From Cytobacillus luteolus (GTDB lineage: Bacteria > Bacillota > Bacilli > Bacillales > Bacillaceae_L), in contig NZ_JAGGKM010000006.1 of assembly GCF_017873715.1 (NCBI RefSeq), forward strand, positions 210,024 to 274,023: DNA of 64,000 nt. The letters run 5' to 3'. A program made the position numbers and the translations under genes. Under the pieces are notes generated by a model that made no database searches, was not told the DNA's origin, and saw only the letters and a list, made by a program, of their open reading frames with translations. Positions 7,835 through 16,297 of the stretch are shown piece after piece. The first letter of the stretch is position 1, and every line of letters begins with the position of its first letter.

Positions 7835-9277
7835 TTAACGAGTTTTCCCTAAACGCTTATATGCATTTTCACCCATTTTTGTTTTTGCTAAAATAAATGT
7901 TAATACAATTGGTACAACGATAGCTACAAGCATAGCCAATGCGAACAGAAGCATATCCTGAACTTGAATTGATAAAATACCAGGAATTCCCCCTACACCA
8001 ATTGAGTTCGCCATTACACCAGAACCTACTGATATGATGGCCGCAATCATTGAGCCAACCATTGCTGCTAGAAACGGGAAAGCATACTTTAGGTTAATAC
8101 CAAACATAGCTGGCTCTGTTACTCCTAAATAACAGGAGATTGCCGCAGGAACTGAAACCTGTTGTTCTTTTTCATCTTTTCTATTCAAGAAAATCATGGC
8201 AACAACTGCAGATCCTTGGGCAATATTTGATAATGCAATCATTGGCCAAAGGTTGGTTCCGCCAAATTCACTCATTAGCTGAAGGTCAATTGCATTTGTC
8301 ATATGATGTAGACCAGTAATAACTAATGGAGCATAAGCGAAACCGAATAATGCAGCAAATAACCATCCAAACGAAGATGTTAGACCTGAGTAGACTACAT
8401 CAGAAATCCATGATCCTATTGCCCATCCGATTGGTCCTAACACAACGTGTGCTATTAAGACAGCAGGAACTAGAGCAAAAAACGGAACAAAAATCATAGA
8501 TATGACGTTTGGAATCACTTTACGCAATCCAAGCTCTAAGTAAGAAAGTACAAAACCTGCTAAAATCGCCGGAATTACTTGTGCCTGATACCCTATCATC
8601 TGAACTTGAGCAAACCCAAAATCCCACACAGGTATATTCTCGGCTCCAGCAACGCCATATGCATTTAACAATTGTGGAGAAACAAGTGTAATCCCTAAAA
8701 CGATACCTAATATTTGAGTTGTTCCCATTTTACGTGAGATTGCCCATGTAATACCAACTGGTAAGAAGTGAAATATCGCTTCACCAATCAACCATAAAAA
8801 TGCATGAGCACCTGCCCAGAATTGTGAAACTTCGACTAATGTTTTAGTTCCACCATCGAGCATTTTGATTTCACCGATTACATTTCTAAAACCTAGGATT
8901 AGACCCCCAACAACTAATGCTGGAATTAATGGAGTAAAAATGTCTGCTAAATGTGAAACCATTCTTTGTAACACGTTCATATTCTGTTTTGCAGCAACTT
9001 TGGCATCATCTTTCGAAGCTGTGTCTCCTACGCCTGCAATCTTCGAAAATTCATTATAAAACGTCGCAACCTCATTGCCGATAATAACCTGAAATTGTCC
9101 TGCTTGAGTAAAAGTACCCTTAACGAGCCCAATATTCTCAACGGCCTTAACATCTGCCTTGCTTTGGTCTTTTAAAACAAACCTCATTCTAGTTGCACAG
9201 TGGGTAACAACCGAAATATTGTCTCTACCACCCACATGCTCTAGCAATTCCTTTGCCGAGTCAGTATATTTGCCCAT
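7835..9277 (-). CDS. treP: PTS trehalose transporter, EIIBC component
   Basis: Inner-membrane permease of 480 aa that imports and phosphorylates trehalose. The N-terminal EIIB domain has the phospho-cysteine Cys27 in VVTHCATRMRF. A linker of about 25 residues is followed by an EIIC domain from about residue 105 with some ten hydrophobic segments and GLHHMTNAID and LGVTEPAMFG signatures. There is no EIIA domain, which the third gene of the operon supplies. ATG 9277 has GGAGGAAG upstream. I found no TreR operator or cre-like palindrome in the roughly 100 nt before the gene, so its regulation is unclear. Confidence 0.93.
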   Translation of the reverse strand: MGKYTDSAKELLEHVGGRDNISVVTHCATRMRFVLKDQSKADVKAVENIGLVKGTFTQAGQFQVIIGNEVATFYNEFSKIAGVGDTASKDDAKVAAKQNMNVLQRMVSHLADIFTPLIPALVVGGLILGFRNVIGEIKMLDGGTKTLVEVSQFWAGAHAFLWLIGEAIFHFLPVGITWAISRKMGTTQILGIVLGITLVSPQLLNAYGVAGAENIPVWDFGFAQVQMIGYQAQVIPAILAGFVLSYLELGLRKVIPNVISMIFVPFFALVPAVLIAHVVLGPIGWAIGSWISDVVYSGLTSSFGWLFAALFGFAYAPLVITGLHHMTNAIDLQLMSEFGGTNLWPMIALSNIAQGSAVVAMIFLNRKDEKEQQVSVPAAISCYLGVTEPAMFGINLKYAFPFLAAMVGSMIAAIISVGSGVMANSIGVGGIPGILSIQVQDMLLFALAMLVAIVVPIVLTFILAKTKMGENAYKRLGKTR

Positions 9278-9378
9278 AATTTTATATCTTCCTCCAATCT
9301 ATCTCTAATAAATTTTGTTCTCATAGTTGCATATTCATTATTTTCTTACGCCAACCTTATTATTATTCATAACAAAAA

Positions 9379-9430
9379 GGGGCCTGACCCCCGGCACGTT
9401 AAAGCTTTAACGCGCCGGGGGTCAGGCCCC
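9379..9430. repeat. 52-bp palindromic intergenic repeat, copy 5
   Basis: Two 26-nt arms with one mismatch meet at AAAG|CTTT. It ends 5 nt beyond the stop of the minus-strand HD gene at 9436. Read on the minus strand it is followed by TTTTTGTTATG, so it is oriented as that gene's terminator. Confidence 0.95.
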
Positions 9431-9435
9431 AAAAT

Positions 9436-9990
9436 TCACATAGTATCTAGTTGGCCAAATACATCAACTACTACTTTTTCTAATTCATCTATTAACCTGA
9501 ATTCTTCCTTCTGAGGTGCTAACACTTTCACAATACTTGAGTAATACCAATGTTGTTGGCTTTTACCTCGGTTAAAACGATTCCATACATCCTCTCCATT
9601 TGTTTCAATATCTTCTTTTATGCTCTTTAGATTATGTAATTTATCAGCCACTATAACTTTTATTTCATCCAATTCCGCATTCTTTAAGTGCTCAATGGTA
9701 TGCTTTTTTCTTTCCTCCCAGGATAAGCTTTTATCCTGCTCAGAAGCAGCACGAACTAGACTTGTAACTTTAGATCCAAATAAGTTTGTCAAATCCTCAT
9801 AAGTTACATCTGTATCCTCAACTGTATCATGAAGGATTCCTGCTGCAATGATTTCATCTGAACACTTCTCCTTTTGTAGTAACATTCCTACTGCAAACGG
9901 ATGTGTTATATATGGAATGTCTGTTAATTTTCTAGTCTGACCAGCATGAGCTTTTGCTGCGATTACAATCGCTTTATCAATCAAATTCAT
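9436..9990 (-). CDS. HD-domain protein, small alarmone hydrolase (MESH1/SpoT-HD) type
   Basis: 184-aa cytoplasmic HD hydrolase. Motifs in order: KAHAGQTRK, PYITHPFAVGMLL, GILHDTVEDTDVTYEDL (metal-binding HD then the ED pair), and VIVADKLHNLKSI. This series is diagnostic of the hydrolase domain of RelA/SpoT and of stand-alone MESH1-like proteins, which remove pyrophosphate from (p)ppGpp. There is no synthetase or TGS domain. Activity on (p)ppGpp is inferred from family, and other nucleotides are possible. ATG 9990 follows an AAGGAGGC site. The gene is monocistronic and followed by a palindrome. Confidence 0.85.
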   Translation of the reverse strand: MNLIDKAIVIAAKAHAGQTRKLTDIPYITHPFAVGMLLQKEKCSDEIIAAGILHDTVEDTDVTYEDLTNLFGSKVTSLVRAASEQDKSLSWEERKKHTIEHLKNAELDEIKVIVADKLHNLKSIKEDIETNGEDVWNRFNRGKSQQHWYYSSIVKVLAPQKEEFRLIDELEKVVVDVFGQLDTM

Positions 9991-10085
9991 TTATCTATGC
10001 CTCCTTACAAATATATTAATTGAAGAAACTCCTTTTTTATTCAACATATAATTATAGTATTACCATTTTAAAGGAGGTGTCCACT

Positions 10086-10580
10086 TTGATCCATACAATA
10101 AAGCCCGGAGAGACCCTTAATCAGATAGCAAGAGATTATCGCACCCCACTCGCCTCAATCATTACAGCAAACCCTTCAATCAATCCAAATATCATCTATC
10201 CCGGTCAAACCATTGTGATTCCAGGCTATCCATCTCCAGATACGATCCCATTTACAATAGATGTATCTATCAACAACCGAAAACTAACCTTATTTAAAAA
10301 TGGCGTTTTCCAAAAACAATATCCAATTGCAGTCGGAAGAATCTTACACGGTACGCCTGTAGGTAGCTATATCATTATTAACAAAGCTCCCAATCCCGGC
10401 GGTCCATTCGGTACAATGTGGATGAGTCTTTCAAAACAGCATTATGGAATTCATGGAACCAATGACCCAAGTTCCATTGGAAAAGCTGTTTCTAAAGGAT
10501 GTATTCGCATGTATAACCGTGATGTTGAAGAACTTGCGAGAACCATTCCTATTGGAACCCGTGTAAATATCCATTCTTAA
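10086..10580 (+). CDS. L,D-transpeptidase with N-terminal LysM (YkuD family)
   Basis: 164 aa. A LysM domain spans residues 1-46 ([17 protein letters not shown] to [10 protein letters not shown]), and a YkuD catalytic domain follows to the C terminus. The catalytic Cys139 lies in [15 protein letters not shown] and His123 in [12 protein letters not shown]. It would make 3-3 cross-links or modify peptidoglycan, probably of the spore or the stationary-phase wall. TTG 10086 is chosen because AAAGGAGGTG sits 6 nt upstream; the earlier in-frame TTG at 10020 has no RBS. No signal peptide is visible, as in B. subtilis YkuD. The next gene follows 56 nt later. Confidence 0.88.
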   Translation: MIHTIKPGETLNQIARDYRTPLASIITANPSINPNIIYPGQTIVIPGYPSPDTIPFTIDVSINNRKLTLFKNGVFQKQYPIAVGRILHGTPVGSYIIINKAPNPGGPFGTMWMSLSKQHYGIHGTNDPSSIGKAVSKGCIRMYNRDVEELARTIPIGTRVNIHS

Positions 10581-10636
10581 CAATGTATGAATAAAATCCT
10601 TTTGGGAGACGTTATAAGAAAAAAGGAGTCGTTCCT

Positions 10637-11401
10637 ATGAGGATTATTCTTCTTATGGTGGTTCTTCTTTTCTCAAGCTTTATGTCCAATGCAGCAGCAA
10701 ATGTAGATAACACAAAGAAAGTTTTAGCAATTGTAATTGATGATTTTGGGAATAACATGAAGGGTACTGAAGATATGCTTGCTCTTCCAATTCCTCTAAC
10801 AGTGGCTATTATGCCACATATGACAACAACCGAACGTGATGCGAAATTAGCCCACTCAAGAGGTCATGAGGTAATTATTCATCTTCCAATGGAGCCTAAG
10901 AGAGGCAAGAAAAGCTGGCTGGGTCCTGGTGCAATTACAACAGACTTAAGTGACGAGGAAATTCGAAAAAGAGTGGAAGCAGCAATAGAAAACGTTCCAT
11001 ATGCGGTAGGCATGAATCATCATATGGGTTCAAAGGTAACTGAAAACGAACGAATCATGAGAATTGTTTTAGAAGTCTGTAAAGAAAAAGGTCTTTATTA
11101 TTTAGACAGCAAAACAGCTGGTAAAAGTGTGATTCCCAAGATTGCAGCAGAGCTATCCGTTCCCTATTTAGAAAACAACATGTTCTTTGATCACCAATAT
11201 TCAAGTAAGCATATTTATAAGCAAGCTTCAGTTATTGTAAAAAAACTTGAGGACCGCAGTCCGTTAATTGCGATTGGCCATGTTGGAATTACTGGAGATA
11301 ATGTTGTTGGTGCAATTAAGGCAAACATTCCTGAATATGAAAAACATGCTGAAATTGTATTACTATCTGAACTAATTCCAAATTCTGTTCCATTATATTA
11401 A
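10637..11401 (+). CDS. Divergent polysaccharide deacetylase (YibQ/DUF610 family)
   Basis: 254 aa with an N-terminal signal peptide of about 20 residues (MRIILLMVVLLFSSFMSNAA), so secreted or membrane-linked. The NodB-like fold shows in LAIVIDDFGNN (Asp35/36 metal site), EVIIHLPMEP, AVGMNHHMGS, YYLDSKT and AIGHVGIT. This matches the divergent polysaccharide deacetylase family. Its substrate is not established, and loss of activity in some members is possible, but the metal-site Asp and His are present here. ATG 10637 has AAAAGGAG upstream. It follows an L,D-transpeptidase gene, which suggests a cell-envelope role. A strong bidirectional terminator follows. Confidence 0.85.
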   Translation: MRIILLMVVLLFSSFMSNAAANVDNTKKVLAIVIDDFGNNMKGTEDMLALPIPLTVAIMPHMTTTERDAKLAHSRGHEVIIHLPMEPKRGKKSWLGPGAITTDLSDEEIRKRVEAAIENVPYAVGMNHHMGSKVTENERIMRIVLEVCKEKGLYYLDSKTAGKSVIPKIAAELSVPYLENNMFFDHQYSSKHIYKQASVIVKKLEDRSPLIAIGHVGITGDNVVGAIKANIPEYEKHAEIVLLSELIPNSVPLY

Positions 11402-11413
11402 TAGATCCAACAT

Positions 11414-11450
11414 AAAAAATTCGCCAAGTAACATACTCGGCGAATTTTTT
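11414..11450. terminator. Bidirectional intrinsic terminator
   Basis: AAAAAATTCGCC (11414-11425) pairs with GGCGAATTTTTT (11439-11450); inner bases AGTA/TACT extend the stem. It has U-tracts on both strands and serves the converging deacetylase and MFS genes. Confidence 0.88.
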
Positions 11451-11462
11451 TATAACGATAAT

Positions 11463-12764
11463 CTATATAACTGTTCCCGCTACTTTAGGCACTCTTTTCG
11501 CTTCTCCGTATTCAGGGTGAACCTTACGAACAACAGAACTCCTTGCCAAGAATAAAACCACACCAATTAGCAATAGTGATGAAGTTAACAGAATCCACTG
11601 CGGTGGAAATACATCATATAGGAATCCATAAATGACCATTCCTAGTGGCATAAGAGCCATAGCCATTGTTTCTAAAATTGAAAAGACACGTCCTTTAAAG
11701 TCATCATCAATTTCCTTTTGCATCAGTACTTGTAAAGGTGTATTCACAATCATTACCGTCACTCCAAAGCTAAACATGATGGTTGCATAATAGATAAATG
11801 TTAGTAGACTTGATAATTCGACCACTAAAGGTATTCCAATTGCCGCCATTAGTAAACCTAATCCGATGATGCCACGCTTTGAAACCAAGAAAGGATACTT
11901 TACTTCTTTTCCCATTGAGAAGTAAATCGACATTAGTAACATCCCAACAGCAAAAGCACCTTGTGTAAGACCGAAAGCTTGAGAATCCATTTTCATTTTT
12001 TCAATTAAAATAAAAGAATAACCTACCTCAAAGGCTCCAAATAAGAAATTGATTAATAAGGATATCCAAATCATAGTCATTACGAGCTTTTGTAATTTTA
12101 AATAGTTCACTCCTGCTTTTAGACCTTGCCACATTGACTCTTTTTGTTGCCCATCTTCTTTTTGTGCTCTATTAGCAAAGAGGTTAAAGTCCATTGTAGC
12201 CTCAAGGATAACAGCAACAATTGATGCACAAATATAAATGATAAGGAAGGTCGACATAGAAACCGCACCATATAGTAAACCACCTACTGCCGGGCTTGCA
12301 ATTGCAGCAAATGAAATAGACATTTGATTTAATGACATTGCCCGTTGAATTCTATCTTTATCAATCAAACCGGTAATCGATGCAGTAAATGTCACACCAG
12401 AAAACATTGATGTTAATGAAAGGACGCAAGTTGTTATATATATTGCTAGTAATGATAGCCCTGAGGTAAGAGTAACTGCTAATAACGTTATGATTGTTAC
12501 TGTTGTTGCAATTTGTGAGATGATAACAATCTTTTTCCGCGAATATTTATCTGCTACATAACCTGCAATCGGAGAAGCTAATGTTCTTGGCAAGATATTG
12601 CATATTAAGTTGGTAGCGAAACTTGTTGCAGAGCCTGTTAATTGCAAAATATAAAAACTGATTGCGAAAGTATACACTTGTGCTCCAAATGTAGAAATAA
12701 GCTTACTTATCGTAAACGTATACAGATGATAAGTTGCTTTTTTTAACTTTAATGTTTGATCCAT
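11463..12764 (-). CDS. MFS transporter, DHA3-like efflux protein
   Basis: 433-aa inner-membrane protein with about 12 predicted TM segments. The loop motif GYVADKYSRKK (residues about 67-77) is the MFS signature between TM2 and TM3, and DDDFKGRVFSILE resembles the TM10 region of MefA-like macrolide-efflux relatives. The substrate is unknown. ATG 12764 has GGAAGG upstream. It is divergent from an XRE-TPR regulator gene. Two similar AT-rich palindromes (12785-12801 and 12840-12855) lie between the starts, so the regulator probably controls the pump. Confidence 0.87.
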   Translation of the reverse strand: MDQTLKLKKATYHLYTFTISKLISTFGAQVYTFAISFYILQLTGSATSFATNLICNILPRTLASPIAGYVADKYSRKKIVIISQIATTVTIITLLAVTLTSGLSLLAIYITTCVLSLTSMFSGVTFTASITGLIDKDRIQRAMSLNQMSISFAAIASPAVGGLLYGAVSMSTFLIIYICASIVAVILEATMDFNLFANRAQKEDGQQKESMWQGLKAGVNYLKLQKLVMTMIWISLLINFLFGAFEVGYSFILIEKMKMDSQAFGLTQGAFAVGMLLMSIYFSMGKEVKYPFLVSKRGIIGLGLLMAAIGIPLVVELSSLLTFIYYATIMFSFGVTVMIVNTPLQVLMQKEIDDDFKGRVFSILETMAMALMPLGMVIYGFLYDVFPPQWILLTSSLLLIGVVLFLARSSVVRKVHPEYGEAKRVPKVAGTVI

Positions 12765-12784
12765 CGGATAACACCTTCCAAAAG

Positions 12785-12801
12785 TTTAATTTAATTAAAC
12801 A
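12785..12801. promoter_or_regulatory. Palindromic operator, MFS side
   Basis: GTTTAATTTAATTAAAC is a 7-3-7 perfect palindrome 21 nt upstream of the MFS start codon. A near copy lies at 12840-12855. Repeated dyads between a divergent transporter and an HTH gene suggest binding by that HTH protein; this is inference. Confidence 0.65.
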
Positions 12802-12839
12802 AATTATATCATCTTCCGTTCTTCCATTTCAACAAAAAG

Positions 12840-12855
12840 TTTAATATAATTAAAC
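12840..12855. promoter_or_regulatory. Palindromic operator, regulator side
   Basis: GTTAATATAATTAAAC keeps the TTAAT-ATA-ATTAA core of the 12785-12801 palindrome but lacks one T on the left arm. It lies about 30 nt before the regulator start, consistent with autoregulation. Confidence 0.55.
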
Positions 12856-12886
12856 TAATTAGATTTTAGGAGTGAAATGCACAATT

Positions 12887-14119
12887 ATGCTGGGAGAAAA
12901 AATACGAAAACTACGTAAACAGAAAAAACTAACCTTAGAACAGCTTGCAGGATCTGAACTTACTAAGGGTATGCTCAGTTTAATTGAAAATAATAAAGCA
13001 AAGCCTTCAATGGAAAGTCTAGAATATATTGCGAGTCGACTCGGAGTAGCTATATCAGATTTAATGGGAGAAACAAGTATCCAGGAAACTAGAGAACTAT
13101 TGGAAAAAGCTGAGGCTTTAATAAATTTGGACTTTGAAAACAATAAGGACAAGTTTAAAGAATTAATTATGTTAATTGAACCATATACACCTAAGCTTTC
13201 TCATGGATATGAATCAGCTAGACTGTTAGATATATATAGTCGAAGCCTTTTTCATGAACAGAAAAGTGGCTGGAAGGAACTCGTACAACAGGTTTCAACA
13301 ATGTATGATGAAATGAATTTAACTGCTAGACGTGCCTCTATCGGAATATTTAATGCTCTTGAAAAATTTTATGAGCACCGCTACTCAGAATCACTGGCGA
13401 TTTTTATAAATGAACGTAAAGAGGTCGAAGCTAAACATGCCTTTATTGACCCTATGACACGTCTAGACTTTGACTATTATGAAGCAATACTGTACTTCGC
13501 GGTGGGTAATGCAGATGCCGCTTCAAAGGTTATTGAAAATGCACTGAGTTATTCAAAGGAGAAAAGAATCTTTTACCTAATTGATGAATTATACCGTATT
13601 GCGGCTGCACATTCGATGATGTCTAACGATAAGGAAAAAACGGATTACTTCTTAACTAAGTTAAAGCAATATGGAGAATTTGTTGAAGATTTTAAACCTC
13701 TCTTTTTCTATAAATTATTTAAGCTCATGTCTCTAACTTTTGAACAGCATAAATATGGACTAGCTCTGGAATTGATAAATGAGTATTCAGAGGATTTTGC
13801 CCTGGTGGAGCAGTTCGGACCTTGGCTTTATATTGAAAAGGGAAAGGCCTTATATGGTTTAGGGCACTATCAAGAGGCGATCGAAAATATCGAAAAGAGT
13901 GAAATTCCTCACTATATACATCATCCTTTCGACTTGTCGATTTTCTATATAAAACACGCTTATAAAGCACTGGCATATCTAGCTTTAGAGGATCATTCAA
14001 AAGCTTTGCTAACAGCAGAAACAGCGGTTACACTATTCGAACCTTTGCCGGATTCATCTTTTAAGCAATTTTCAAATGAAGTCTACAATAAAATCGTGGA
14101 GACACAAAAAAAGGCCTGA
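12887..14119 (+). CDS. XRE-family regulator with C-terminal TPR-like helical domain
   Basis: About 410 aa. Residues 1-60 are an XRE HTH (LGEKIRKLRKQKKLTLEQLA, then LSLIENNKAKPSMESLEYIA). The remaining 340 residues are helical and TPR-like, with repeats such as YGLGHYQEAIENIEKSE. This layout is shared with RRNPP/Rgg-type sensors, so a small peptide or other ligand may bind the C-terminal domain. ATG 12887 is preferred, with TAGGAGTG 12-14 nt upstream; GTG 12872 overlaps that RBS. It is divergent from an MFS gene, with palindromes between them. Its stop overlaps the 5' edge of a terminator. Confidence 0.85.
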   Translation: MLGEKIRKLRKQKKLTLEQLAGSELTKGMLSLIENNKAKPSMESLEYIASRLGVAISDLMGETSIQETRELLEKAEALINLDFENNKDKFKELIMLIEPYTPKLSHGYESARLLDIYSRSLFHEQKSGWKELVQQVSTMYDEMNLTARRASIGIFNALEKFYEHRYSESLAIFINERKEVEAKHAFIDPMTRLDFDYYEAILYFAVGNADAASKVIENALSYSKEKRIFYLIDELYRIAAAHSMMSNDKEKTDYFLTKLKQYGEFVEDFKPLFFYKLFKLMSLTFEQHKYGLALELINEYSEDFALVEQFGPWLYIEKGKALYGLGHYQEAIENIEKSEIPHYIHHPFDLSIFYIKHAYKALAYLALEDHSKALLTAETAVTLFEPLPDSSFKQFSNEVYNKIVETQKKA

Positions 14120-14134
14120 TTATCAGGTCTTTTA
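14112..14134. terminator. Bidirectional intrinsic terminator
   Basis: AGGCCTGAT (14112-14120) pairs with ATCAGGTCT (14122-14130) with one wobble; A-tract before, TTTT after. It overlaps the last codons of the XRE gene and lies 5 nt from the oxidoreductase stop. Confidence 0.75.
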
Positions 14135-14138
14135 GTTC

Positions 14139-15620
14139 TTAAGAATATTCTTTCACTATTGTTCTTGCTGCATAATATCCACTTAAACATGATGACAGTG
14201 TTCCTGGGCCCGGAAAAACATGTTCCCCCACAATATAAAATTGAGGTAGCTTTGAACGCACTCCCCTAGGCTTCCTAATTGCATTTTTTACAGTTAACGG
14301 AAAACCACCGACCCCTGATTTACCAATAAACTTCTCATAAGTTAACGGAGAACCAGCTTCGAAATACTTTAGCTTTTCCTTCACAGGTATTACATGCTCA
14401 ACCTCATTAAGAATTTCACCTACTAGTTGTTCTTTAGCAAGCTTATATTCCTCTTTAGAGTAAGCATTCCATAAACTGAGGTCTGTATGCACAGATATTG
14501 TCATGGCCACCTCATTATTTATTGGCTCACCGTTCTTACCCTTCGCGTTGTGAAATGTAACATAAACTGGCCCATGTGCTCGATTTAAAAGGGTAGACTG
14601 AGATGAGCTAGGAACAATTTGGTAAGCAAACGGAAGACTACTGTCTTTTGGAAGTTCTTTTTTAATCTCATCCGATACAATCGCATCTAATCTGAATGCT
14701 CCCCAAGAGAATTCACCATCATCTGTGTAACTTGTTTTAGGACCAAAAGATATGCCAGAATTATTAATTACTATATCAAAAAGTGAAGAACACTTTTTAC
14801 TTTCAATTCCCCATTTCTTCTGAATAGGATCGTAGTTTACTTTCTGAACTGGTGATTTTAGTAGCACTCTGCCGCCGTGCTCCACAATTTTATCAGAAAG
14901 TGCTTTGCTTAATTGCCCCATCCCATTTTCAAAAGTAAAGCTCCCTTTTCTGTAAATAGATAGTGCAACACATGAAGGTAAAAGGGCTGCTTCACTTACA
15001 TCTGTTTGAACAGCGTCAATTAGTTGAGCATCAAGGAAATGAATGAGAGGTTCATATGAATCAAGATTATGTCGTTTTAGTAGATCCCTCACTGTCCACC
15101 GAGCAAATCGCGCCAGACGAAGTGCTGCATCAGGGTGTTTTACTAGAAACTTAGGCAACGTTCCTAAGTCATATAATCTTCTAATCGGCAAAGATACCTC
15201 AGATTCTGTTACTCCAAGAACATCCTGACTTAATTGGTTAAGTTCATCCCAAAATTTAATGACATCTCCACTTCGATCAGGAAAGGCTAGTTTTAGCTCT
15301 TTCTCCCAGCTTTCTTTTGACTTGTAGATGGAAACCTTACCACTCGGTAAAATAACATCCATCGGGTGAAGCATATCATTAACCGGCAGCTCTATTTGTA
15401 GTTCATTCACTATTTTTCTTAATACACCATTTTCCTCTAATCCAAAGGCAATGGTAGCTCCAGTAGGGAACATTCTTCCTTTACGAATATACCAACCTGC
15501 AGATCCTCCAACTGTAGTAGCTTTTTCTAAAACAGTCACATCATAGCCAGCCTTTGCTAAATAGGCTCCAGCAGTTAACCCACCTATGCCTGCACCGATG
15601 ATGCATATGGACTTTGTCAA
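14139..15620 (-). CDS. FAD-dependent oxidoreductase, phytoene desaturase (CrtI/CrtN)-like
   Basis: 493 aa. The N terminus reads SICIIGAGIGGLTAGAYLAK, the GxGxxG dinucleotide fold, with the partner acid in VTVLEKATTVGGSAG. The C terminus has FYIVGEHVFPGPGTLSSCLS, the FAD-binding end typical of the carotenoid desaturase/isomerase-like family (COG1233). Whether it acts on carotenoids is unknown: no crtM or crtP-like partner is nearby. TTG 15620 is chosen because GGAAGGAGGGAG lies directly upstream; the ATG at 15638 is part of that SD region. A terminator separates it from the sortase gene. Confidence 0.82.
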   Translation of the reverse strand: MTKSICIIGAGIGGLTAGAYLAKAGYDVTVLEKATTVGGSAGWYIRKGRMFPTGATIAFGLEENGVLRKIVNELQIELPVNDMLHPMDVILPSGKVSIYKSKESWEKELKLAFPDRSGDVIKFWDELNQLSQDVLGVTESEVSLPIRRLYDLGTLPKFLVKHPDAALRLARFARWTVRDLLKRHNLDSYEPLIHFLDAQLIDAVQTDVSEAALLPSCVALSIYRKGSFTFENGMGQLSKALSDKIVEHGGRVLLKSPVQKVNYDPIQKKWGIESKKCSSLFDIVINNSGISFGPKTSYTDDGEFSWGAFRLDAIVSDEIKKELPKDSSLPFAYQIVPSSSQSTLLNRAHGPVYVTFHNAKGKNGEPINNEVAMTISVHTDLSLWNAYSKEEYKLAKEQLVGEILNEVEHVIPVKEKLKYFEAGSPLTYEKFIGKSGVGGFPLTVKNAIRKPRGVRSKLPQFYIVGEHVFPGPGTLSSCLSGYYAARTIVKEYS

Positions 15621-15666
15621 TGTTCTCCCTCCTTCCATGAGTTATATATATTCTTTTTAAGAAGAT

Positions 15667-15695
15667 AAGCAGTTGATCTGTTTGATCAACTGCTT
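15667..15695 (-). terminator. Hairpin terminator after the sortase gene
   Basis: AAGCAGTTGATC (15667-15678) and GATCAACTGCTT (15684-15695) form a perfect 12-bp stem around a 5-nt loop, 5 nt after the sortase stop. The minus-strand tail is only moderately T-rich. Confidence 0.65.
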
Positions 15696-15699
15696 TCTT

Positions 15700-16254
15700 C
15701 TAAATTTCCACTTCTATAGCTGTCACAACTAATCGTTCTTCATGTGTTCTTTTAAACGGATTATATGAACCAGTACATGTTATTAACTGCAATCTCTTTT
15801 GAGAAGTGAAACCAAATATCTCTTCAAGTGGTCCATCCTGGTATGGATATTTTTCTATTTTTGTTATACGATAGGTGATTTCTCTATTATGACCATCTGT
15901 AATAATAATTTTATCATTCAAAGTAACATTTTCTAAATGAAAGAAGATACCAGGACCAAGATAGCTATCCACATGTCCAGCTAACACTACATTCCCGTTC
16001 TGACCCGGCTTAGCACCTTGCGTATACCATCCAACTTCCATAACATCCTTTGGTACTTCCATCGTTCCATCCTCTTGAAGTCCCACTGATATGATATTTG
16101 CATCTAAGTTTAGAGATGGTATGGCAAGATTCTGAGGAACAAATCCTGTATCTTGCCTTATCACTCTAGTAGAAATCGCTTGATCCTGAAACGATTTACC
16201 TTCTACAACCGGTTCTTTATTGACTGAGCCTTCTTGTATCTCATCATATATCAT
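15700..16254 (-). CDS. Sortase-family transpeptidase with a defective or cryptic 5' end
   Basis: Sortase fold of 184 aa from ATG 16254. The beta-barrel starts at NLAIPSLNLDANII, the catalytic His is in VVLAGHVDS, the Cys in LQLITCTGSYN and the Arg in HEERLVVTA. The TCTG rather than TLxTC context points to the class D/E/F group. It probably anchors the MPKTG protein encoded just upstream. Oddly, the frame stays open upstream through a hydrophobic run and a lipobox-like LTLTGCATNE, yet contains no ATG, GTG or TTG before the previous gene. ATG 16254 has no clear RBS. The start may therefore be non-canonical or the 5' end frameshifted. Confidence 0.78.
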   Translation of the reverse strand: MIYDEIQEGSVNKEPVVEGKSFQDQAISTRVIRQDTGFVPQNLAIPSLNLDANIISVGLQEDGTMEVPKDVMEVGWYTQGAKPGQNGNVVLAGHVDSYLGPGIFFHLENVTLNDKIIITDGHNREITYRITKIEKYPYQDGPLEEIFGFTSQKRLQLITCTGSYNPFKRTHEERLVVTAIEVEI

Positions 16255-16297
16255 TTCATTCGTTGCACAGCCTGTTAAAGTAAGGAAGAATACTAGA

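Noticed and set aside
9278..9378. TreR operator or cre site ahead of treP
   Set aside because: Looked for TTGTATATACAA-like and TGWAARCGYTWWCW-like sequences on both strands; none convincing.
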